From Thermoplasmata archaeon (GTDB lineage Archaea > Thermoplasmatota > Thermoplasmata > Lutacidiplasmatales > UBA184): a stretch of 64,000 bases of DNA. Below the pieces are notes generated by a model. The model was not told where the DNA came from and did no database searches. It was given only the letters and a program-made list of their open reading frames with translations. Below are positions 1 to 8,527 of this stretch, one piece after another. Numbering within the stretch: the stretch's first letter is position 1; every line of letters begins with the position of its first letter. The DNA is taken from positions 60,842 to 124,841 of the forward strand of contig JAGWLG010000007.1 of the NCBI GenBank assembly GCA_028864975.1, read 5' to 3'. A program made the translations under genes and the position numbers.

Positions 1-310
1 CGTGGACCACGTTCGTCAGGGCGGAGCTGGAGCCGTCACCGAAGGACCAGGAGAAAGAGTAGGGCGGCGTACAGCCCGACGCGCTCGCCCAGAAGACCAC
101 GGACCCGTTGAGGTAGTCTGTCGCGTTCGGGCTCTCGTTCCAATCTCCTGGCAGCGGGATCTCCATGCCCCAGGGTGTGTTGAACGGGCAGTAGCTCGAG
201 TGACCCAGGAACGCGACCAGGCCCGCCCCCGCGGCCGTCCCGGCTATCGCACCGACCAAGACGGCAACGAACGGGGTGACCCCCCGCTGGCCGTGGATGC
301 GAGGCGGCAT
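1..310 (-). CDS. PKD-type surface protein, N-terminal part only
   Basis: The reading frame opens with ATG at 310 and runs off the left edge without a stop, so only the first 103 residues are seen. Residues about 12-34 are a hydrophobic signal or anchor segment. The part that follows is Cys-containing and ends in the WSFGDGSS motif typical of PKD (polycystic kidney disease) beta-sandwich domains, which are common in archaeal surface proteins. The protein is therefore probably exported and exposed outside the membrane. The same motif occurs in the large protein at 19.9-23.8 kb. Its full length and other domains are unknown. Confidence 0.75.
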   Translation of the reverse strand, partial: MPPRIHGQRGVTPFVAVLVGAIAGTAAGAGLVAFLGHSSYCPFNTPWGMEIPLPGDWNESPNATDYLNGSVVFWASASGCTPPYSFSWSFGDGSSSALTNVVH

Positions 311-480
311 GCGACACCCCCAAGAAACAAGGCTCGCATGCCTGCTTGAGCCTTCGGTCGAACCGGATTCATATCGACGCACGACGGGGCCAGGATGCCC
401 TGCTGTACAGGAGTCCCCTTCCTCTCAGGGAAGGAGACGAGGAACATGGGAACTAACCGGGGGGAAGCATTCCGATGCCG

Positions 481-1062
481 CTAGACCCCGTCCCTCTTGG
501 CGAGCATCCTCCGGAAGAGCTCCGCCTGCTCGATCGCGTCATCGAGCGCGTTGTGCGTGTGCTTGCGACCTGATCGAAGGTGGCTCGGAAGGTTCCCCTT
601 CCGAGTGCCGCGCCAGTCCGTGCCTCCTGCTCCCATCCAGAACGACTTCATGTCAAGGGAGTTCGGGCCGAAGAGGTTCGCGCCCTCCTCCTCCGTCAGG
701 AACTTGACCATGTACCAGCGAACAAACATCCAGTCGAAGGTCCCGAAGGAGGCGAAGACGGGACGTGCGGGCAGGACCTCGCGGACCCACCTTCCGAAAC
801 GACGCATCGCCTCGGCCGGCTCGACGCCCTCGGCCTCGAGCTTCGAAAGGTCGAGGCCGTTCACTCGCATCGCATCGGGGTCCGCCTTGGAACCTGGCAG
901 CGGTTGGAGCTCGACGTAGAAGGTCTTCGAGACCTCGCTCAGCCAACAGGCCCCGAGGGACACCATGGAGTACTCCCCGGGGATGGGGCCCGACGCCTCG
1001 ATGTCGACCGAGATCACCTCCTCTCGATAGCGTTGAGTCGGATCCTTAGGGGTCGCCTGCAT
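481..1062 (-). CDS. DEDDh-family 3'-5' exonuclease
   Basis: A 193-residue protein of the RNase T / DnaQ-like exonuclease superfamily. The acidic residues are visible: the D-x-E pair at D20 and E22 (VDIEASGP), a middle Asp at D110 in FGTFDW, and the terminal H-x(4)-D at H170-D175 in HNALDDA. The His makes it a DEDDh enzyme with two-metal-ion catalysis on DNA or RNA 3' ends. ATG at 1062 is chosen because GGAGG lies just upstream and the frame further upstream looks non-coding. The substrate cannot be told from the sequence: RNase T-like trimming or proofreading-like roles are both possible. Confidence 0.85.
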   Translation of the reverse strand: MQATPKDPTQRYREEVISVDIEASGPIPGEYSMVSLGACWLSEVSKTFYVELQPLPGSKADPDAMRVNGLDLSKLEAEGVEPAEAMRRFGRWVREVLPARPVFASFGTFDWMFVRWYMVKFLTEEEGANLFGPNSLDMKSFWMGAGGTDWRGTRKGNLPSHLRSGRKHTHNALDDAIEQAELFRRMLAKRDGV

Positions 1063-1383
1063 GCTCCTCCATTCACCCGCCGCTCGATGAATCCATCGAG
1101 GGGCAGCGGGGTGAAGGGGCTTGGACCGCAACCCCTCGGACTCGGTCCGCTCGGCATGTGATCCGCGGGGAGGGACGAGCGCCGCGGTCAGACACGGAGC
1201 GCGACCGAGCGGTGCTCCGGGGCGGTAGAGCGTACCCCAGCCGGTCGCCGGCATTCACGTGTGGGGCGGACCAACAATGCCCTCTGCGCAGGCTCATTTC
1301 ATGGATCGCATCGTCTCGCACAGCCCGTCAGACGGAGGAGGCAGCCCATCTCAAGCAGCGGAAGGTCCGACGCTTGTACGCCG
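1063..1383. other. Intergenic stretch, no gene seen
   Basis: About 320 bases between two minus-strand genes. Open frames here lack recognisable domains and look like GC-driven shadows. The only signal I see is the GGAGG ribosome-binding site of the exonuclease at its left end. Confidence 0.5.
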
Positions 1384-1704
1384 TCAAGTTGAGGGAGAGT
1401 GTCCAAAGAGCCACGACGCGGCGCCGACGGGCAACGAAGGGATCGCGGGGTTGGACATCGCGCTGACGACGAGGAGGTACAGGACGACGGCTAGGATGAT
1501 CGGTACGACAAAGAGGACGTTGAGGATGATCGCGATGACCTTCATGTCGTGGTCATCTCGGCTTTGGGCCACGGGCATGTAAGTCGGGACAAGAACGTAG
1601 GGAGGGGGCCCCGGGGGGGGAGGGTAGCCTAGGGGGGGCCCGGAGGGAAGCGGTGACCCCGGAGATGGGGGTGGGGGCGGCGGCTGGCTAAAGTTCGAGG
1701 CCAT
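1384..1704 (-). CDS. Small proline-rich single-span membrane protein
   Basis: A 106-residue protein started at ATG 1704. Residues 1-40 are proline-, glycine- and tyrosine-rich and likely disordered. A short charged linker (QSRDDHDMK) is followed by a long hydrophobic helix at about residues 57-84, and a short tail. The linker plus helix recalls archaeal type IV pilin N termini (charged residues before a hydrophobic helix), but the proline-rich leader is atypical, so I do not assign a pilin function. Similar proline-rich heads precede membrane helices in other proteins of this window (8.7, 44.4 and 46.9 kb). Confidence 0.6.
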   Translation of the reverse strand: MASNFSQPPPPPPSPGSPLPSGPPLGYPPPPGPPPYVLVPTYMPVAQSRDDHDMKVIAIILNVLFVVPIILAVVLYLLVVSAMSNPAIPSLPVGAASWLFGHSPST

Positions 1705-2067
1705 GCTCGTCGAAGTACCCCTCTGCCGGTATGTAGAGCTGCTTCCCCGTCTATCACCAGTTAGTCGCGATGATCGCGAGCACATCGACCGAGTCCACGG
1801 ATCAGGAGGCCGAGGCACGAACGCACTCTGTCCCGAACGGATTACCCCAGGGGAAGAACGTCGTGATCGTGGAGGGGCGTGGAGTCGCTGCGAGTGTTCC
1901 GACGACCGCGGAGGCCCTCAGGGCACCTCGCGGAGAGCGCGCGCGAGCAGCGGCCTCCCTCGTTTCCATCCTCACGGTTACGCCTCTCCCGCCGAGTCGG
2001 ACGGAGGGGGCAACAGAAGCGCAGTCACGGCCGCGACACTGCTCGTCAGGAGGCCCTCGTCGTCGGG
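1705..2067. other. Intergenic stretch, no gene seen
   Basis: About 360 bases between two minus-strand membrane-protein genes. I see no conserved domain, tRNA or repeat. It probably holds the promoter of the small proline-rich protein, but no clear TATA box stands out. Confidence 0.4.
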
Positions 2068-2631
2068 CTAGATCAGAGGTGCGCTCCACGTGCCATGGAC
2101 CTGGACGGTGTCGGCTTGCGAGTCGGCCGCGCAGACCTCCGGAGAGAGCGACCCGGTCTGGAAGGAGCCCGACCCGCCCGTGCCGCGGGCTTCGTAGAGC
2201 ACCCGACCCCCCAGGTCCTCCACGAGGAACGTGGCGTCCGTGCCCCCCTCAGTGGACCACGTGAGGTGGTAGGTGGCCCCGGTCCGAAGGACCCCGTTCG
2301 TCCCTCCCGGATCGCAGACGCCGCTCCCAGGCGGCCCGTAGTACGGGACGTTGAGGGTGAAGGAGAAAGCCCGCGTGGTGGGTACCGTCACGCTCACGAT
2401 CAGTATCGCGGCGAGCACCGCCAAGGCCAGCAGCATTATGATCCTCCCTCTCCCGAGAAAGTACGCGCTAGAACGGGCGACGCGCTCGCGACCTGGGGTG
2501 AGCCGCAGAGGAGTGGTGAGCGTGGATGAGCCGCCCGTGAGCGGAGGCTGGAGCGGCGCGCCACATGAACGGCAGATCCCCTCGTCACGGAAGTGGAGGA
2601 GCCCGCACCGGGCGCACTCTCGTGCGGTCAA
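2068..2631 (-). CDS. Zinc-ribbon membrane-anchored protein
   Basis: A 187-residue protein. Its N terminus is a compact four-Cys zinc ribbon (CARCGLLHF ... CRSCGAPL, residues 6-25). A linker leads to a single transmembrane helix at about residues 64-84, followed by an extracytoplasmic beta-rich domain with two Cys. The topology is inferred as zinc ribbon inside, domain outside. The function is unknown. The ribbon-linker-helix architecture recurs across this window and looks characteristic of the lineage. Confidence 0.75.
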   Translation of the reverse strand: MTARECARCGLLHFRDEGICRSCGAPLQPPLTGGSSTLTTPLRLTPGRERVARSSAYFLGRGRIIMLLALAVLAAILIVSVTVPTTRAFSFTLNVPYYGPPGSGVCDPGGTNGVLRTGATYHLTWSTEGGTDATFLVEDLGGRVLYEARGTGGSGSFQTGSLSPEVCAADSQADTVQVHGTWSAPLI

Positions 2632-2826
2632 TGATACCGGCTAGGATGTGAGCTCCCCATAGGTCTGCCGATTCGAGCAGCTCCCGGAGATGCGGGGCTG
2701 GAGTCGATCGGCGCGCTCGGGAAGATCCCGGTCATCCGTGCCATCACCCTCGAAGGTCATTCATCGCCCCGTGCAGCAGGGGAGCTCTTTGTCGGAGAAG
2801 GGTCCCCCGCGCCGGCAGTCCCGGAG

Positions 2827-2899
2827 TGCTCCTGGCGGGATTTGAACCCGCGTCAAAGGCTCGAGAGGCCTCTATCCTTGACCACTAGACTACAGGAGC
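2827..2899 (-). tRNA. tRNA-Glu (anticodon CTC)
   Basis: A full cloverleaf folds on the minus strand. The acceptor stem is GCTCCTG paired with CAGGAGC. The anticodon stem GAGGC/GCCTT encloses the loop CTCTCGA, giving anticodon CTC (codon GAG). The T arm is GCGGG-TTCAAAT-CCCGC with discriminator A. No CCA is encoded and no intron is seen. The length is 73 nt. Confidence 0.95.
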
Positions 2900-3073
2900 A
2901 GCGACGGACGGCCTACGTCCGACCCCTTTTGGCCCTTTCTGCTTCGACCCGACGGCCGGAGCGGGAGTGCGCGGCCGGTCGCTTCCCCGCCCGCAGAACC
3001 CTCCGGATGCTCCGGAATACGCATCTCAGTTCCCGAGAGGGAATCCGGTGTCACATCATGTCACGGAGTCAAG

Positions 3074-3080
3074 AAATACT
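3074..3080 (+). promoter_or_regulatory. TATA box for the 148-residue hypothetical gene
   Basis: AAATACT is centred 25 bases before ATG 3102 in otherwise GC-rich DNA. This is the spacing expected for an archaeal promoter giving a leaderless mRNA. Confidence 0.6.
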
Positions 3081-3101
3081 ACGTATCCAGTCCGAAGCCG
3101 T

Positions 3102-3548
3102 ATGATGGCGCCGGTCAAGGCCCGCACGGGCCACATTGTCATCGATGGGAAGAAGGATTTCCGGGAACTGACCAGGGTCTACCCCGAGATCCACCGGCGC
3201 GTGGTGGAGGCGAACCGACCTTTCCTCCGAGAGCCCGACCAGCTCATGCCTGAGATCCTGCTCGAGGAGAACCTGCGGGACATCAAGAGCGGAAGGAAAC
3301 CCTCGGGGTTCAACCGCCAGGAGGCGGCAGGGATGCGGCTCATCTTCCCCATCCGGGAGGACCGGAAGGTCGAGTTCTACGTTAGCCGCCCCTCCCGCTG
3401 CCAGGAGGTCGTCCAGCTCACCGAGTCCATCTCCACGGTCCTGAAGAAGGCCGGGCTCAAGCACAAGGTCGAGTATGACCGGCTCCCCAACTCGGTCCGC
3501 GGTGGTTCCTCCGGCGGGTACTCGGTCGAGCCGACGACCTCGAGCTGA
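3102..3548 (+). CDS. Conserved-looking hypothetical protein
   Basis: A 148-residue soluble protein I do not recognise. ATG 3102 (or ATG 3105) is chosen because a TATA box ends 22 bases upstream. The frame upstream of the ATG is present but overlaps the promoter, so it is unlikely to be translated. The sequence mixes charged helices and beta strands, has one Cys, no membrane segment, and ends in a Gly/Ser-rich tail. It lies downstream of tRNA-Glu and converges with the GNAT gene. Codon use and frame quality support a real gene. Confidence 0.7.
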   Translation: MMAPVKARTGHIVIDGKKDFRELTRVYPEIHRRVVEANRPFLREPDQLMPEILLEENLRDIKSGRKPSGFNRQEAAGMRLIFPIREDRKVEFYVSRPSRCQEVVQLTESISTVLKKAGLKHKVEYDRLPNSVRGGSSGGYSVEPTTSS

Positions 3549-3619
3549 ACCGCGGCAACCGTACTTCGCCCGAGCGGGGTCCGAGGCGGACCCGCGGCGG
3601 GTCCGCTTCGGGTCTCGGT

Positions 3620-4489
3620 TCAACCCCCGCGTCGGAACGCCAGCGCGAGGAGGCGCAGGGTTCCCCCCACCGCTCCCGCGGGACCGGGCCGGGCGAACCA
3701 CTCGGGGTAGTCGGTCAGCTTGCGGAACCCCATCGCCTCGTACATCGGGCGTCCCTTCTGCGTCGCCTGAAGATAGGCGGAAGTGCAGCCCTCTTGCCGG
3801 CCAATTTCCGCGGCGGCTCGAGTGATCGCACGCCCGTAGCCTCGGTTCCGGAAGTCGCCTCGGGTCCCCACCATGTAGATCGATGCGACCCGATGGCTGA
3901 CCACGACCGCCGAGGAGGCGACCGGTTCGTCCCCTTCGTAGCCCACGAGCAGTCGGAATGCGGGGGTCTCCCGGTTCTTGACGTCCGGCACTCGGGGAAG
4001 GACCGCTCGGACCCCGAAGACCGGAAGCGAGAAGGCTTCCCCCACGACGCGATGGTAGTCGTGAAGCTGGTCCTGGTCCCGGACCATCTCGATCCGCAGC
4101 TTGCGGGGGCCAGGAGGCGCCGGGGCGAGAGGGGCGAGGGACATTCCGGGTTCGCCGGGGCCCGCCTTCAACCGGAGCGCCTCGGCAGGGCCGACAACGT
4201 CCCCCCGGACGCTGGCTGGGGTCACGCACCGCCACCAGGTGGTCCGGCCGAAGAACTTGCGCGCCGACCGGAGCACCTCCAGAGGGTCGGGGGGCGCGCG
4301 CGGAAGGAAGAGTACGCAGACGACCGGGACCGGCACATCGCATCGGCTCGCAAGCCCGCCTTCCGGGAACTCTTCGAAGCGAGCCCCTCGAGCGAGCCCG
4401 TCCATCGCCCGCATCCCGGCGAGCAAGCTCTCGTGGGAACGCACCAACAGGTCGGGCCCCGCTGCAGCCTCCACCGAAGAGCTTCCCAC
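3620..4489 (-). CDS. GNAT-family N-acetyltransferase
   Basis: A 289-residue protein. The C-terminal half (about 130-270) is a GNAT acetyl-CoA-binding fold. It has strand VASIYMVGTRGDFRNRGYG, containing the R-x-x-G-x-G pyrophosphate loop, followed by helix ITRAAAEI. The late motif YLQATQKGRPMYEAMGF is the usual terminal strand-helix. The N-terminal ~120 residues are family-variable and may bind the acceptor, which is unknown. A TATA-like stretch near 4512-4522, 27 bases upstream, fits a leaderless start at ATG 4489. The gene is divergent from dtdA. Confidence 0.85.
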   Translation of the reverse strand: MGSSSVEAAAGPDLLVRSHESLLAGMRAMDGLARGARFEEFPEGGLASRCDVPVPVVCVLFLPRAPPDPLEVLRSARKFFGRTTWWRCVTPASVRGDVVGPAEALRLKAGPGEPGMSLAPLAPAPPGPRKLRIEMVRDQDQLHDYHRVVGEAFSLPVFGVRAVLPRVPDVKNRETPAFRLLVGYEGDEPVASSAVVVSHRVASIYMVGTRGDFRNRGYGRAITRAAAEIGRQEGCTSAYLQATQKGRPMYEAMGFRKLTDYPEWFARPGPAGAVGGTLRLLALAFRRGG

Positions 4490-4581
4490 GATCGATGGGG
4501 AACCCCCCTACACAAATCGTTCACGCTTCGCGGGGTGCACGAGCTTACAAGCCCACGGCTCTGAACCACGGCTGGGCTCCC

Positions 4582-5418
4582 TTGAAGATCGTCGTCGCGA
4601 GCCAAGAGGACCCTGTCGGCCGCGCCGTGGGGGAGCTCTTGGGAGCGGGAGAACCGACCGACCTGCGGGTCGGGGCCGAACGGATACGAAAGCTCTCCGA
4701 AGGACTCTACGTGTTGAAACGTGCGGGGCTCCACATCCACGACGCGAGACTTGAGCACGAGCTGCCGAGCGAGGTCGTGGTCCAGACCGAGGCCCTGATC
4801 TTCCCCTCCGTCCACCGAAGCGAGTCGAACCGCCCGGCCCTCACCGTGCACCCTCTGGGCAACCTGACCGACGAGGTGGAGGTGGGGGGGCTCCCCCTTG
4901 AGGTGAACCCGGTCCCCGCCCGACTCATGACCGAGGCTTTCCTCCGCTGGTACGACGCGGGGGAGCGGTTCGGGGTCGAGACGACCTTCGAGGCGACCCA
5001 CCACGGACCCCATCTTCGATCTCCCTCGTACTTCATCGAGATCGGAAGCACGGCCAGGGAGTGGGAGCGACCGGAGCTGCTGAAGGCGCTCGCCGAAGTG
5101 CTCCGGGGCCTGGGGACGGACCCGCTGGTGCACGCGCCCGTGGTCCTAGGGGTCGGTGGGGGACACTACATGCCCCGGTTCCGGGACCTTGTCCGAAGGC
5201 GCCAGCTCGCCGTGGGCCATCTCGTCCCGTCCCATCATCTCCCTTCCATAGGACAGGAGATGGCAGAACAACTCGTGGCGAGAACTCCTGGGGTCCAGGG
5301 GGTCGTTTTCGCGCGCGCCGACGACGCCCAGAGGTCCCCACTTAAGGAACTCCTTCCAGAACTACGCGAGAAGGAACTGCGCCCCCGGTCCTCCCAGGGC
5401 ACTACGTCAAACGCGTGA
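4582..5418 (+). CDS. dtdA: D-aminoacyl-tRNA deacylase (archaeal DtdA type)
   Basis: DtdA hydrolyses D-aminoacyl-tRNA mischarged with D-amino acids, protecting translation. It is the archaeal/plant GEK1 type, unrelated to bacterial DTD1. Recognisable blocks are KIVVASQEDPVG at the N terminus, HPLGN, FEATHHGP, IEIGST-x4-W and GVGGGHYMPRF with conserved His. I start it at TTG 4582 (278 residues), because the family begins with M-K-I-V-x-S and the 29 codons upstream do not match it. A TATA-like CTTACAA at 4544-4550 would place transcription start just before this TTG. An ATG at 4495 exists in frame but is less likely. Confidence 0.9.
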   Translation: MKIVVASQEDPVGRAVGELLGAGEPTDLRVGAERIRKLSEGLYVLKRAGLHIHDARLEHELPSEVVVQTEALIFPSVHRSESNRPALTVHPLGNLTDEVEVGGLPLEVNPVPARLMTEAFLRWYDAGERFGVETTFEATHHGPHLRSPSYFIEIGSTAREWERPELLKALAEVLRGLGTDPLVHAPVVLGVGGGHYMPRFRDLVRRRQLAVGHLVPSHHLPSIGQEMAEQLVARTPGVQGVVFARADDAQRSPLKELLPELREKELRPRSSQGTTSNA

Positions 5419-5466
5419 TCGCCAGCGGGGTAGGCGAGAGGAAAGGGTTGGGCGGAGGCGTCGACC

Positions 5467-5739
5467 CTACTGGGTCCTCTTCGACTTCTCCGCGGGGGCT
5501 CGGGGCTGGAACAGGAACGCTCCGCTCCGGTAGACCGCGCGGCCGAGCTTCAGGTCCCTCACGTTCGTGTACTTCGTGGGGCCCTTCGAGGCGGTCATCA
5601 GGGTGTCGATGACCTGTCGGAAGAGCGCGCTCTGGTTGATCTCGGGGTGGCGCTCGAGGAACTCGTTCTGCTCCCGGGTGATCGTGATGTTCTTGCGGAG
5701 CATGCCTGCGGCCTGGGCCTGGATCTCGGGTCCGGTCAT
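5467..5739 (-). CDS. Small ribbon-helix-helix-like regulator
   Basis: A 90-residue basic protein. Residues about 16-50 (NITITREQNEFLER, then NQSALFRQVIDTLM) have the strand-helix-turn-helix pattern of ribbon-helix-helix DNA-binding proteins. The basic, proline-containing C terminus ends in KSKRT. ATG 5739 is chosen because an AT-rich TATA box lies 27 bases upstream, giving a leaderless mRNA; upstream in-frame ATGs would fall between that box and the transcription start. The target is unknown. Confidence in the gene is higher than in the fold. Confidence 0.75.
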   Translation of the reverse strand: MTGPEIQAQAAGMLRKNITITREQNEFLERHPEINQSALFRQVIDTLMTASKGPTKYTNVRDLKLGRAVYRSGAFLFQPRAPAEKSKRTQ

Positions 5740-5761
5740 GAATGCACGTATGCGCATTGGG

Positions 5762-5770
5762 TATTTAATT
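5762..5770 (-). promoter_or_regulatory. TATA box of the RHH-like gene
   Basis: On the minus strand this reads AATTAAATA, the most AT-rich spot in the neighbourhood, centred 27 bases before ATG 5739. It decides the start codon of the RHH-like gene. Confidence 0.7.
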
Positions 5771-5857
5771 GAACCGTTACTTGGAATCCCTTTGACGGGA
5801 GACAACAGCACGCTTCGCTAGGTCTTGGCACGCCTATCTGTCGAACTGGCCCTGCCC

Positions 5858-7177
5858 TTAGGGTCGTTTCCCGTCCTTTGGTCGGTCCTGACGAGGAGGA
5901 CCGACCGCCACGGCGAGCGGGGCCCCCCCGTTCCACAGGTGCTCGCGGGCCGCTCGCCGAACATCGGCGGGCCGGAGGGCTCGGAGCACGCGCGGCCATT
6001 GCTGGAAGTGGTCCAGGGGGAGGTCGAAGTACCCCACCTCCACCGCGAGTCCGTGGGCCTGAGTGGACGTCTCGAGCAGCAGGGGCAGGCTCCCCAGGAA
6101 GCTCTCCCGGATGCGACGGAGCTCGGCGGGGGAAGGGCCTTCCTCGGAGAGGCGGCGCACTTCCCCGGTGAGGAGCCGGTGGACCGTCTCCACGTGCTTC
6201 GGGTCGGTCCCGGCGTCCGCAGTCCACAACCCCGCCCAAGCGAGGGACTCGAGCTCGCTGCTCGCCCCGTAGGCGAGCCCCTCGCGCTCCCGGACGATCT
6301 GGAAGAGCCGGGAGAGGACCGACCGGCCACCTAGGATCTCGTTGGCGAGGGTCAGGGCGGGGAAGTCGGGGTGCCCCCGAACGGGGGCGGTCCCTCCAAC
6401 GACGACCTCGACCTGGGAGGTTCCGGGAACCGAGACATAGAGCAGCGGGGCGCGGTGAGCGGGTCGTGACAGAGGGACCTCGGGTGGAGGGAGCGCGGGG
6501 CCCCCGTCGAGGGCCCCGAACGTTCCTCGGAGCTTGCGAAGCAGCGTCGCAGGAGGCTCGTGGGTCGTGACGATGAGCTTGGCCCCTCGGGGAGTAAGGT
6601 GGGCGCGGTGGAAGTCCAGCAACCCTTCGCGAGTGAGGCGGGCAAGCGCCTCGGGGCTCCCAAGGGGGTTCCGTCGGTAGGGATGGGAGGCGGGCAGCAG
6701 CTTCTCGAGGAAGACCCGATCCGCTCGTTCGTCCGGCTGGGACATCTCCCGCAGGAGGGCCTCGCGCAGTTCGCGTCGGATCCGACGGAGCTCGGTGGGG
6801 TCGAGCCGAGGCTGGGTCAGAGCGTCGTATACGAGCGAGAGCACGGCCTCTTGGGCGTCCTGAGGACCGGAGGCCTCGATCTCCAACTTCTCCCAGGAGG
6901 CCCGTGCCGCGAAGGTCGCGGCGAGCCGGTCGATCTCTCTGGCAAAGTCGCGCTTGCTGCGCGTGCGGGTGCCCGCGTTCAGGAGCCTCGAGAGCGCCGT
7001 GGCCGTCCCTTCCTTCCCGGAGGGGTCCCTCGCGCTCCCCCCTTCTCCCACCCAGCTGACCGCGAACGTGACCGAGTTCGGGGGGGCCCGCTGATGGAAG
7101 ACAACCAGGCCGTTGGGAAGCTCGTGACGGGTGAGCTCGAGCGCAGGCGACGAGAGCATGGTGGGCTCCGGGCTCAT
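5858..7177 (-). CDS. M16-family protease, non-catalytic subunit
   Basis: A 439-residue M16 (pitrilysin/MPP-type) protein with the usual two-lobe layout. At the place of the zinc motif HxxEH it has GTATALSRLL, so it cannot bind the catalytic zinc. It does keep REREGLAYGASSE in the C-terminal lobe, which supplies the Arg/Tyr pair that anchors substrate in M16 enzymes. It starts at ATG 7177, overlapping the stop of the catalytic partner by ATGA, so the two are translationally coupled and made in equal amounts. By analogy with bacterial M16 heterodimers and mitochondrial processing peptidase, the active enzyme should be a heterodimer. Confidence 0.88.
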   Translation of the reverse strand: MSPEPTMLSSPALELTRHELPNGLVVFHQRAPPNSVTFAVSWVGEGGSARDPSGKEGTATALSRLLNAGTRTRSKRDFAREIDRLAATFAARASWEKLEIEASGPQDAQEAVLSLVYDALTQPRLDPTELRRIRRELREALLREMSQPDERADRVFLEKLLPASHPYRRNPLGSPEALARLTREGLLDFHRAHLTPRGAKLIVTTHEPPATLLRKLRGTFGALDGGPALPPPEVPLSRPAHRAPLLYVSVPGTSQVEVVVGGTAPVRGHPDFPALTLANEILGGRSVLSRLFQIVREREGLAYGASSELESLAWAGLWTADAGTDPKHVETVHRLLTGEVRRLSEEGPSPAELRRIRESFLGSLPLLLETSTQAHGLAVEVGYFDLPLDHFQQWPRVLRALRPADVRRAAREHLWNGGAPLAVAVGPPRQDRPKDGKRP

Positions 7178-8493
7178 GGGGCTCCTCCGGAGCGGGCCCC
7201 ATCCTGGACCTCGTAGCGAACGACGCACCGCGCCCCGTCGCGGAAGAGTCGTCGAGCCGCGTCGCGCAGGTCCGACGGTCGCACCTTGAGCGCCGCGTCG
7301 AAGATGCGATGGTCCCAGGCGAGGCTCCCCAAGCTGCGGAAGAACCCGAGCCGGAAGGCGGTGCGGGTGCTCCCCTCCCACGCGAGGGAAGCCCCGCGAA
7401 GCAGGCGTTCCTTGAGCCGCCGGAGCTCGGCGGAGGTGAGCAGGCTACGTTGGAGGCGTTCGCTCTCCGAGAGCAAGACCTCTTCGAGCCGTTCGACGCG
7501 TACTCCCGGCGCCGCCTGAGCGAAGAGGGAGAAGAGGCCGGGGTGGACGCGCGAGGGCCAGTCGCTACCCGCGCGTACCGCGAGCCCGCGGTCCACCAAC
7601 GCTTGGTAAAGGCGCGCGGTCGGGTGCTCCCGAGCACCTCGGAAACCCCCCGTGGGGTAGAGCGCGTTCTCTCCTCCCAGGTAGAGGTCCAGCATGAGCA
7701 GGGCGGCGGCGTGCGGGTCGCTCACGGCCGGCGCCTTCCAACCGATCCGAACCATCGGCGTCGAGCCGGGCCCCTTGAGCGTGGTCCGTCGCTCGCCCCG
7801 CTGTTCCGGCTCGACCACGTTGAGCGTCGGGTCCGCGACGGTCGAGTGGACCGAGGAGAACCTTCGTTCGACCTCCCTGCGCATCCTGGCGGGGTCGAAG
7901 CCCCCGACGACGACGAGCGTCGCGTTCTTCGGCCCGTAGAACTTGCGGTAGAACCCGTAGAGCGAGTCCCGGTGCATCCCCCGGATGTCCTGGACCGACC
8001 CGAGCGCGTCCCATCGGTACGGGTGCTCTCGGAACGCGAGAGAGTAGATCTCCTCCTCGACCCGGAAGATCGGATAGTTCTCGTTCCCTTCCCGCTCGGA
8101 CAGCACGATGGAGCGCTCCTTGTCGATCTCCTCGGAGGGGATGGTCGCCCCGGTCATCCGGTCCGCCTCGATGTCGAGGGGAGCGCTCGCGTGGTCCCGG
8201 GGAACGGTGGAGAAGTAGGCGGTGAAGTCCGCGTCGGTGAAGGCGTTCAGGACCCCTCCCGCCTCGACGATGGCGCGGTCCATCGCCCCCACGCGGTAAC
8301 GGCGCGAGCCCTTGAACAGCATATGCTCGAGCCAGTGCGCGGCTCCCGTCGTCCCGGGCGCCTCGTTCTTCGACCCTACCCGGTACCACACCCAGACCGA
8401 AACCACGGGAGAGGCTGGTCGAGGGACCAGCAGCACTTCGAGGCCGTTGCGCAGCACCCTGCGCTGGACCGGGGGTGCGTGGAGCCCGACCAT
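7174..8493 (-). CDS. M16-family zinc protease, catalytic subunit
   Basis: A 439-residue M16 peptidase. The inverted zinc motif is HWLEH at 53-57 and the third zinc ligand is probably E133 in VLSERE, exactly 76 residues on, as in the HxxEH-x76-E rule. The C-terminal lobe has RGLAVRAGSD where active partners usually have R..GLAY, so the substrate-anchoring Tyr is missing and is supplied by the partner encoded next. No signal peptide is seen, suggesting a cytoplasmic role in peptide or precursor degradation. ATG 8493 sits 25 bases after a TATA box. Confidence 0.9.
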   Translation of the reverse strand: MVGLHAPPVQRRVLRNGLEVLLVPRPASPVVSVWVWYRVGSKNEAPGTTGAAHWLEHMLFKGSRRYRVGAMDRAIVEAGGVLNAFTDADFTAYFSTVPRDHASAPLDIEADRMTGATIPSEEIDKERSIVLSEREGNENYPIFRVEEEIYSLAFREHPYRWDALGSVQDIRGMHRDSLYGFYRKFYGPKNATLVVVGGFDPARMRREVERRFSSVHSTVADPTLNVVEPEQRGERRTTLKGPGSTPMVRIGWKAPAVSDPHAAALLMLDLYLGGENALYPTGGFRGAREHPTARLYQALVDRGLAVRAGSDWPSRVHPGLFSLFAQAAPGVRVERLEEVLLSESERLQRSLLTSAELRRLKERLLRGASLAWEGSTRTAFRLGFFRSLGSLAWDHRIFDAALKVRPSDLRDAARRLFRDGARCVVRYEVQDGARSGGAP

Positions 8494-8513
8494 ACGCGGC
8501 CGAAGAGTGGACC

Positions 8514-8521
8514 CTCTTAAG
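8514..8521 (-). promoter_or_regulatory. TATA box of the M16 operon
   Basis: Minus-strand CTTAAGAG is centred about 25 bases before ATG 8493, giving a leaderless message for the M16 pair. Confidence 0.55.
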
Positions 8522-8527
8522 GTGTCT

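Noticed and set aside
1802..2089. A minus-strand open frame of 95 codons in the 1.7-2.1 kb gap
   Set aside because: It is Arg/Ala-rich and partly overlaps the zinc-ribbon membrane gene; no support beyond being open.
2842..3105. A plus-strand open frame
   Set aside because: It reads through tRNA-Glu and the promoter of the next gene.
5736..7637. A 633-codon minus-strand open frame over the M16 pair
   Set aside because: It overlaps two M16 genes with intact motifs in another frame and has no recognisable features.
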